Shown here: in pieces, positions 1 through 5,149 of the stretch
How positions within the stretch are numbered: the stretch's first letter is position 1
Layout: the number at the start of each line of letters is the position of its first letter
Assembly (NCBI GenBank): GCA_002708005.1
Contig: PAOJ01000034.1
Location: 7,448 to 12,596, forward strand
Length of the DNA: 5,149 nucleotides
Direction: 5' to 3'
Source of the DNA: Verrucomicrobiales bacterium
GTDB taxonomy: Bacteria; Verrucomicrobiota; Verrucomicrobiia; Limisphaerales; UBA1096
Program-made: the position numbers and the translations under genes
The notes under the pieces: model-generated
Told to the model about the DNA's origin: nothing
Database searches by the model: none
The model's input: only the letters and a program-made list of their open reading frames with translations

Positions 1-708
1 AATGATTCTGGATTACCCGTGGAGGCTTTGGTGCTTAAAGATATTGGTTATCCAAAGGACAAAAGTGTTTTAGATGATGCGGATACAATTGTGATTTTTT
101 GTACTGGCCATGGGGGGCATGTGCTGAATCGAAAGCTCAAGGAGTTTGATTCACTCATGAAAAAAGGCAAGGGAGTGGTAATGATTCATTGGGCGACCGA
201 GGCAGTCAAAGGAGACCCAGCTGACAAGTTCCTCGAGTGGATGGGTGGTTTTTGTGATTTGCATTGGAGTGTGAACCCTCACTGGATTCCTAAATTCAGA
301 CCTCGCAAACACGAGATTTGGAACGGAGTGAAGCCATTCAGCGTCAATGATGAGTGGTATTATCATATGCGATTCGTTAAGGACTTGAAAGGTGTGACGC
401 CCATCCTTACTGATGTTCCGCCGGCCTCGACTTTAAAACGCCCTGATGGCGCGCGTAGTGGCAACCCTACTGTTCGTAAGGCTGTTGCTAATGGAGAGAC
501 TCAGCACGTGGCTTGGGCATACGAGCGCTCTGATGGTGGACGCGCTTTCGGGTTTACTGGCGGACATGTCCATATGAATTGGCAGCAAGATGATAACCGA
601 AAGCTAATGCTTAATGCCATACTATGGACAGCTAAGGTGGAAATACCAAAGAATGGAGTGGCCTCCAGTACTCCGACTAAGGATCAGATGCACGAAAACC
701 TCGATTAA
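1..708 (+). CDS. ThuA-like domain protein (trehalose-utilisation family), 5'-truncated
   Basis: The frame is open from base 1 and ends at TAA 706-708, so 235 residues are visible. A GTG at 19-21 could be read as a start, but codons 1-6 are also open and the N-terminal strand of the fold would be missing, so the true start is probably upstream, outside the window. The sequence fits the ThuA-like family (class I glutamine-amidotransferase-like fold) as found in planctomycetes and verrucomicrobia. Visible blocks are CTGHGGH (100-120), VVMIHWATE (175-201), WSVNPHW (near 265-285), NDEWYYHMRF (346-375), a KRPDG...SGNP block (near 436-468) and GFTGGHVHMNW (550-582). ILWTAK then leads to a short polar tail. 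The biochemical activity of this subfamily is not established; the trehalose name comes from rhizobial ThuA, and a role in sugar or glycan metabolism is inferred. Any signal peptide would lie upstream. The sulfatase gene follows after 36 bp, which suggests co-transcription. The family call is firm; the function is not. Confidence 0.5.
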   Translation, partial: NDSGLPVEALVLKDIGYPKDKSVLDDADTIVIFCTGHGGHVLNRKLKEFDSLMKKGKGVVMIHWATEAVKGDPADKFLEWMGGFCDLHWSVNPHWIPKFRPRKHEIWNGVKPFSVNDEWYYHMRFVKDLKGVTPILTDVPPASTLKRPDGARSGNPTVRKAVANGETQHVAWAYERSDGGRAFGFTGGHVHMNWQQDDNRKLMLNAILWTAKVEIPKNGVASSTPTKDQMHENLD

Positions 709-744
709 GTTAATCCATGCAAACCAAGCTCTATAAGTTCTGAT
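709..744 (+). other. Short ThuA-sulfatase intergenic gap
   Basis: Only 36 bases separate the stop of the ThuA-like gene from the sulfatase GTG start. I see no hairpin followed by a T-run and no promoter-like pair of hexamers, so read-through transcription is the simplest explanation. No purine-rich Shine-Dalgarno sequence stands out before the GTG. An out-of-frame ATG immediately followed by TGA (743-748) overlaps the start. The two genes are in the same frame and no second stop lies between them. Confidence 0.5.
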
Positions 745-2130
745 GTGAAATTTTCGCTTGAGACAACGCTAGTTATATTAGGTCTTTGTTTTGCATTTGC
801 CCTAGTTCAGGCCAAGGAAGATGAAAGGCCTAATGTGTTGTTTATTGCTATCGATGATTTGAACGATTGGATTGGATGTCTTGATGGTCATTTACAGGCT
901 AAAACCCCTAACATTGATCGTCTTGCAAATGATGGAGTCCTTTTTACTAATGCTCATTGTCAGGCACCTATTTGCAATCCATCGAGAGTAAGTCTACTCA
1001 CAGGAATACGTCCATCTACTTCTGGTGTTTATGAATTAAAGCAACAATTGCGTCAGGCACCTATTCTTGAGGGTGCTATGACCATTCCTGCGCAATTCAA
1101 GGCAAATGGTTATTATGTTTTAGGGCGTGGTAAAATATATCATGGAAAGCCCTATTCCGATGAGTGGAATGATTTTAAAACTGCTCCTGACGCACGAAAC
1201 AATCAATTTCGTGAAAAACCAGTTTCACGATTGCCAAAGATACGGGTTCGTGATTTTGGCCCGATTGATTTGCCTGAAGAACAATTTCGAGATGTGATTA
1301 ATGCTCGTTGGGCAGCTAAGGAATTAAAGCGTAATTTTAATAAGCCTTTTTTTATGGCTGTAGGGTTTCGTCTTCCTCATGTGCCATTATATGCTCCTGC
1401 ACGATTTTTTTTAAATCATCCGAAAGCTGAAGTGAGCCTGCCTATAATTAAAGAGGATGATCTTTCCGATTTGCCTGCTGCAGCAAAAAAGATTACGAGA
1501 TATATGGATAGTACTCCATTAAACCATCGATCAATTCTTGCTACGAAAAGTTGGCATGAGGCAGTTGCAGCATACCTTGCCTGCACGGAATTTGTGGATC
1601 ATTGTGTGGGTCTAATAATCAATTCGTTGAGCCAAAGTCAGTATGCAAAAAAAACATTAATTGTATTATGGTCAGACCATGGATGGCACTTGGGTGAGAA
1701 GCAGCTTTGGGCTAAGCGATCATTATGGGAAGAGTCTACTCGTGTGCCGCTAATTTTTTCTGGTCCAGGATTGGGTCGTAGCCGATGTGACAGACCAGTT
1801 CAATTGCTTGATATTTATCCTACTCTTGTGGAGTTGTGTAGTTTAACCAAGCCACCTCAAAAATTAGAGGGTCATTCACTTCTGCCTTTATTAAGTCAGC
1901 CTAATTCTCCTTGGCCTTATCCGGCCATAACTACTTTCCACTGTAACGATCATTCAGTGCGAACAGATCGGTGGCGTTATATTAGTTATGCGAATGGTGA
2001 TGAGGAATTATACGATCACTCTTTGGATTCAAATGAATGGCACAATTTAGTTCATAATTTAAAGTATCAAGCTGTGATTGCTGAGCTTAAAGCGCATCTG
2101 CCTAAAGTTAATGTCCCTCAGGCTCGTTAG
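745..2130 (+). CDS. Exported S1-family sulfatase, iduronate-2-sulfatase-like
   Basis: This complete 461-residue protein should hydrolyse sulfate esters, probably on sulfated glycans, in the periplasm or outside the cell. GTG at 745 is the only usable start after the in-frame TAA at 706, and it places a signal peptide at the N-terminus: K2, hydrophobic stretch about 9-21, likely cleavage after VQA (residue 23). The mature part opens with RPNVLFIAIDDLNDW, where D37 and D38 are the expected metal ligands. The sulfatase signature CNPSRVSLLTG begins at C77, the cysteine expected to be converted to formylglycine. Other active-site candidates by comparison with human IDS are K130 and H133 in GKIYH, H212 in LPHVPL, D311 and H312 in SDHGWHLGEK, and K324. 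The C-terminal subdomain has RTDRWRYI (406-413) and ELYDH...NL (421-435), as is usual for the family. Oddities are the GTG start, no clear Shine-Dalgarno, and L210 where relatives usually have a basic residue. The exact substrate cannot be told. No maturase gene is visible in the window. Confidence 0.5.
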   Translation: MKFSLETTLVILGLCFAFALVQAKEDERPNVLFIAIDDLNDWIGCLDGHLQAKTPNIDRLANDGVLFTNAHCQAPICNPSRVSLLTGIRPSTSGVYELKQQLRQAPILEGAMTIPAQFKANGYYVLGRGKIYHGKPYSDEWNDFKTAPDARNNQFREKPVSRLPKIRVRDFGPIDLPEEQFRDVINARWAAKELKRNFNKPFFMAVGFRLPHVPLYAPARFFLNHPKAEVSLPIIKEDDLSDLPAAAKKITRYMDSTPLNHRSILATKSWHEAVAAYLACTEFVDHCVGLIINSLSQSQYAKKTLIVLWSDHGWHLGEKQLWAKRSLWEESTRVPLIFSGPGLGRSRCDRPVQLLDIYPTLVELCSLTKPPQKLEGHSLLPLLSQPNSPWPYPAITTFHCNDHSVRTDRWRYISYANGDEELYDHSLDSNEWHNLVHNLKYQAVIAELKAHLPKVNVPQAR

Positions 2131-2151
2131 TTTTCTTTTTTTATTATCACT

Positions 2152-2182
2152 TGCGTGAATAACCCTCTAGATGCGTGAATAA
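2152..2182 (+). repeat. Perfect 11-bp direct repeat, 20-bp period
   Basis: TGCGTGAATAA occurs at 2152-2162 and again, identically, at 2172-2182, with 9 unrelated bases between. The two copies are 20 bp apart start to start, about two helical turns, so both would face the same side of the DNA. This is the usual layout for tandem binding of a regulator. The second copy lies just upstream of the possible -10 at 2206-2211. The repeat is seen directly; the operator role is inferred. Confidence 0.5.
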
Positions 2183-2325
2183 AGCACCATAATTGTTTTT
2201 TTGCTTATAAAAACGGTTTTAAAATTTGTTCAAATCTTTAAAAATGCTGTCGGCACAATGATTGCTTAATTCATTTTTGTCGTATTTCTGAGATTCGCTG
2301 ATTCCTGAGGGATTAGTTGTATATT

Positions 2326-2329
2326 GGAG
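2326..2329 (+). promoter_or_regulatory. Ribosome binding site of the LTD gene
   Basis: GGAG at 2326-2329 (within TTGGAG) lies 10 bases before ATG 2340-2342. It supports that ATG as the start, together with the signal peptide that immediately follows. Spacing is slightly long but acceptable. Confidence 0.5.
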
Positions 2330-2339
2330 TTTTAATCAA

Positions 2340-5149
2340 ATGAAGAATTCATTTTTCAAACTAGCTGTTGCGTTTCTGCTATTAAATAGTTCTCACTATA
2401 TTTTTGCTGAGCAGATTGTCGTTAACGAAGTAATGTACAACCCAAAGGCAGATGAACCTGAGTGGATTGAATTAGCCAATATCACTGCCACACCATTCGA
2501 CATTGCCAACTGGAAACTTCGTGGAAATGTTGAATTAGATTTTCCTGAGTTTGATAAGGATAATGCGAGTGGCTCGTTCCTTAAGCATTGGCAAAAGATT
2601 ATTTTGACTAGCATCGATCCAGAAGAGTTCAGAAGTCTGTATGGAGTTCCTTCGAGTGTTATGGTTTTTGGGCCATGGGTTGGAAACCTTTCAAATGAAG
2701 GTGGGCGCATAACGCTCAAAGACAGAAACGGCGTTCAGGTGTGCACACTGGGTTATAATGACAGTGGCCGTTGGCCGGTTGCTGCAGACGGTGCGGGTCA
2801 TGCATTGGTCTTAAAAGATCAAAACCGGCCTGTTGATGATTGGCGAAACTGGACATTTAGTAAGCGCCCTGGCGGTACGCCTGGTGGAGATCCTGTGGCA
2901 GGTGCTGAGACTTCAGTTGATAGTCCTGAGGTAGATTTGAGTTCTGGGGTTGTATTGTTGGACTATGGAGATCGTTGGAAATATAACGATCAAAATAAAA
3001 GCTTAGGAACTACATGGCGAAGGAATACTTATAATGATTCTTCATGGAAATCTGGAGGAGGTCTGTTAGGGGTTGAAAACGCGGGGCTTCCTGGTCCGGG
3101 GTTAAAGACTACGATTAACAAAGGTTCGCAACTCACTTACTATTTTCGAAAAGAGTTTAATTTTAATAGCGACCCATCAGGAGTCACATTGACAATTGAT
3201 CAGATTGTTGACGATGGTGCTGTATATTATTTGAATGGAAAGGAAGTTGGTAGATCAAGAGTTAATGGTAGTGTTAACTTCAATACCTCTGCTTCTGCAA
3301 CGGTCGGGGATGCAACTGAGGAGAAGGGTGTGGTGACTATTGATTCCGGCCTAAAGCGAGGTTCAAACGTATTGGCTGTTGAGGTGCATCAAACCAATCG
3401 TACTAGCTCCGATATAGTGTTCGGTTGTCGACTGCGTGCTTCTATGCCAGCGACAAAAGGGGTTGTTATCAATGAAATTTATCCAGTTTCAGGTCAAAAT
3501 GGTTATATCGAATTTTATAATCCGACAACAGAGGTAATTGACCTAAAGGGTTATTATTTTAGCGATGATCCTACTAATCTCGATAAAAAGAAGTTAAAAA
3601 GTGTATTTAAGGTTCAACCCAAGGGCTTAGCTAAGATTTCATTCTCTTCAGTAAATCTAAGCGTTAAGTCTCCAGTGATAGTTTATGTTACTGAGCCCGA
3701 TGGTGAAACAGTTGTCACAGCTTTGAGAGCGAATATAACGCTTGATGGCCGTTCTATAGGTCGTAAACCTACTGGAGCATCTGAGTGGTATCTTTTTACA
3801 GATCCAACTCCAGGAACAGCAAATGTTAGCCGTGAGTCTTTGAGTGAGTCTGTTAGTTTAAATGAAGTTCATTTCACTGAAGATGGTCGTTTAGATTGGA
3901 TTGAGTTTTTTAATAAAGGGGAGGGATTAATTTCATTGGAAGGGTTGTCTGTAGCCACTCGCCGTGATTTTTCTGATCGTATACAGTTGTACGGTCAAGT
4001 GGCGGCGGGTTCTACAAGTGTCGTGAATATTGATATTGAATCAAGGAGACAGATGCCTTTCTTTTTGCTTAATGGTAACACTGTGTTGCATGCAATATTA
4101 TTGGATCGACCGGATGGTGTTGGATCTATTCAGGCATACCCTGACGGAAGTAATGAATGGTTCACTGTTTTAAATGATACTCGAGGTCGGGGTAATAACC
4201 CGCAAAGGTATGAAAATGTTGTGATCAATGAGGTGATGTTTAATCCGCCAGGAGATCATCGTAATGGCGAGTATATTGAATTATATAATCGCGGGGATTC
4301 AGAGATCGACCTCACAGGTTGGAGATTTGTTGATGGTGTTAACTTTGCGTTTCCATCGGGGACGGTAATCAAGCCAGGAAAGTTTTTAGTTATTGCAGCG
4401 AATCGTAAGTATATGAGTCGTGTTTATAAAATAGAAAATGTTCTGGGTAACTATAGAGGCGAATTGAGTAATCCTGGTGAGTTGTTACGTTTGGAAGATG
4501 CTTATGGAAATCTCGTAGATGAATTGGATTACATGAATCATGGGGATTGGCCAGATTGGACTAAAGGAGGTGGTAGCAGCATGGAATTGGTAAACCCGTG
4601 GATGAATAACAACCGGCCTTCTGCATGGCGTGATAGTTCTGAGGTTAATAAAAGTAGTTTTCGCGAATATGTAGCCAAGGGGCGTTACCGCCAATTAAAA
4701 ACACAAGGCGGGGCAGGGGATTACCGTGAGTTTCATATGCATCTTGTTGGTGATTCGGAGATTATTTTAAAAGACATTGAGGTTACTACATCTAGAAACT
4801 CCACAAAGAATGTATTAAGTAACAGTACCAAGATGTCTCCAAACGGTAAAAGTTCAAACGGTTGGCTTGCTCAAGGAACCCATTGGGGGACCTATATGAG
4901 CCAAAGCGGTTTGCACCTTATTTCTGATGGGCATGGTGACAATCGGCCTAACAGAATGGAGATTGATATGTCTTCAGATATTAGGCGTAATGATGATGCT
5001 ACGATTCGTTTTAAGGCTAGATGGGTGCGAGGAAATCCTCGTTTAATTGCATGGACTTGGGATAAGAGTCTTGCAGGGAGTTTCTTGATTGAGGTTCCTG
5101 AAAACCTTGGAACACCTGGACGAGAGAATTCTACTTATGAAGATAATAT
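2340..5149 (+). CDS. Large secreted multi-domain protein with four lamin-tail (LTD) domains, 3'-truncated
   Basis: The frame runs from ATG 2340 to the window edge without a stop: 936 complete codons, C-terminus missing. A signal peptide is clear (K2/K6, hydrophobic 7-15, likely cleavage after A23 in YIFA). Domains in order are: LTD1, about 26-160, opening VVNEVMYNP and with EWIEL; a jelly-roll, galactose-binding-like domain, about 204-368, with YYFRKEF (267-273), DDGAVYYLNGKEV (291-303), NVLAVEVHQTN (343-353) and SSD (356-358); LTD2, 375-495, opening VVINEIYP; LTD3, 505-619, opening VSLNEVHF; LTD4, 627-753, the most canonical, with VVINEVMFNP, EYIELYN and DLTGW; and a second CBM-like sandwich, about 796-930, with GWLAQGTH (841-848), FKARWVRG (891-898) and GTPGREN (924-930). 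LTDs are immunoglobulin-like folds of uncertain role in bacterial exoproteins; similar proteins in verrucomicrobia and planctomycetes often continue into a CotH-kinase-like domain, not visible here. Adhesion or glycan binding at the surface is inferred. Only two cysteines (C135, C363) are seen. No frameshift was found. Confidence 0.5.
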   Translation, partial: MKNSFFKLAVAFLLLNSSHYIFAEQIVVNEVMYNPKADEPEWIELANITATPFDIANWKLRGNVELDFPEFDKDNASGSFLKHWQKIILTSIDPEEFRSLYGVPSSVMVFGPWVGNLSNEGGRITLKDRNGVQVCTLGYNDSGRWPVAADGAGHALVLKDQNRPVDDWRNWTFSKRPGGTPGGDPVAGAETSVDSPEVDLSSGVVLLDYGDRWKYNDQNKSLGTTWRRNTYNDSSWKSGGGLLGVENAGLPGPGLKTTINKGSQLTYYFRKEFNFNSDPSGVTLTIDQIVDDGAVYYLNGKEVGRSRVNGSVNFNTSASATVGDATEEKGVVTIDSGLKRGSNVLAVEVHQTNRTSSDIVFGCRLRASMPATKGVVINEIYPVSGQNGYIEFYNPTTEVIDLKGYYFSDDPTNLDKKKLKSVFKVQPKGLAKISFSSVNLSVKSPVIVYVTEPDGETVVTALRANITLDGRSIGRKPTGASEWYLFTDPTPGTANVSRESLSESVSLNEVHFTEDGRLDWIEFFNKGEGLISLEGLSVATRRDFSDRIQLYGQVAAGSTSVVNIDIESRRQMPFFLLNGNTVLHAILLDRPDGVGSIQAYPDGSNEWFTVLNDTRGRGNNPQRYENVVINEVMFNPPGDHRNGEYIELYNRGDSEIDLTGWRFVDGVNFAFPSGTVIKPGKFLVIAANRKYMSRVYKIENVLGNYRGELSNPGELLRLEDAYGNLVDELDYMNHGDWPDWTKGGGSSMELVNPWMNNNRPSAWRDSSEVNKSSFREYVAKGRYRQLKTQGGAGDYREFHMHLVGDSEIILKDIEVTTSRNSTKNVLSNSTKMSPNGKSSNGWLAQGTHWGTYMSQSGLHLISDGHGDNRPNRMEIDMSSDIRRNDDATIRFKARWVRGNPRLIAWTWDKSLAGSFLIEVPENLGTPGRENSTYEDN

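Larger units (their letters stand above)
2131..2339 (+). promoter_or_regulatory. AT-rich intergenic region, probable promoter of the LTD gene
   Basis: These 209 non-coding bases lie between two genes pointing the same way and probably hold the promoter of the downstream gene. The region starts with a T-rich run (2131-2142) directly after the sulfatase stop, but no GC-rich stem precedes it. It then has the 11-bp direct repeat listed separately. TATAAA at 2206-2211 could be a -10 box, but no good -35 lies 16-18 bases upstream; that would fit a promoter that needs an activator. AAAAC-G-GTTTT (2210-2220) is a short perfect interrupted palindrome. The promoter position is inference; a regulatory role for the region as a whole is likely. 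Confidence 0.5.

Noticed and set aside
151..366. Antisense open frame opposite the ThuA-like gene
   Set aside because: It is short, fully inside a well-supported coding region on the other strand, and its translation resembles no family I know.
706..747. Possible read-through fusion of the ThuA-like protein and sulfatase
   Set aside because: The genes share a frame and only one TAA separates them, but the sulfatase begins with a good signal peptide, so it is made as a separate exported protein. Sharing a frame over 12 codons is not unusual.
2095..2145. Possible intrinsic terminator after the sulfatase
   Set aside because: There is a T-rich run right after the stop, but the only pairing before it is a 4-bp GCCT/AGGC with a 16-base loop, too weak for a terminator.
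2301..2313. Small hairpin ATTCC-TGA-GGGAT before the LTD ribosome binding site
   Set aside because: Five pairs including a G-T wobble with a 3-base loop is within chance expectation and does not cover the GGAG.
2320..2325. TATATT as a -10 box of the LTD gene
   Set aside because: It abuts the ribosome binding site, so a transcript starting from it would lose the GGAG, and no -35 is seen at the right distance.
2396..2719. Antisense open frame of 107 codons opposite LTD1
   Set aside because: It lies opposite the clear VVNEVMYNP...EWIEL lamin-tail domain. The protein shows no signal, motif or ribosome site of its own, so it is a shadow frame.
4485..4694. Antisense open frame opposite LTD4
   Set aside because: It is a 69-codon shadow of the most canonical LTD in the window, with no features of a real gene.

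Overview
The window reads like part of a genome from the Planctomycetota/Verrucomicrobiota/Lentisphaerota group, possibly a marine or other polysaccharide-degrading member. The grounds are gene content: a ThuA-domain protein next to an exported iduronate-2-sulfatase-like S1 sulfatase, then a very large secreted lamin-tail-domain protein whose other modules are typical of these phyla. Base composition is moderately AT-rich and similar across all three genes, with no sign of recent transfer. The phylum call rests on remembered family patterns, not on a marker gene.

Layout, all on the + strand. Positions 1-708 hold the 3' part of a ThuA-like gene whose start lies upstream. After a 36-bp gap, 745-2130 encodes a complete 461-residue sulfatase with a signal peptide, starting at GTG. 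A 209-bp AT-rich intergenic region (2131-2339) contains a perfect 11-bp direct repeat with a 20-bp period and a good ribosome binding site at its end. From 2340 to the right edge runs one uninterrupted reading frame of at least 936 codons. It encodes an exported protein with, in order, a signal peptide, a lamin-tail domain (LTD), a jelly-roll-like domain, three more LTD-like units and a second CBM-like domain. Its C-terminus is cut off.

The ThuA-like gene and the sulfatase probably form one transcription unit that removes sulfate from, and otherwise processes, sulfated glycans. The large LTD protein probably has its own promoter and is likely a surface or secreted adhesive or carbohydrate-binding protein. 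Its link to the sulfatase is by proximity only. I see no RNA gene, CRISPR array, insertion sequence or convincing intrinsic terminator.
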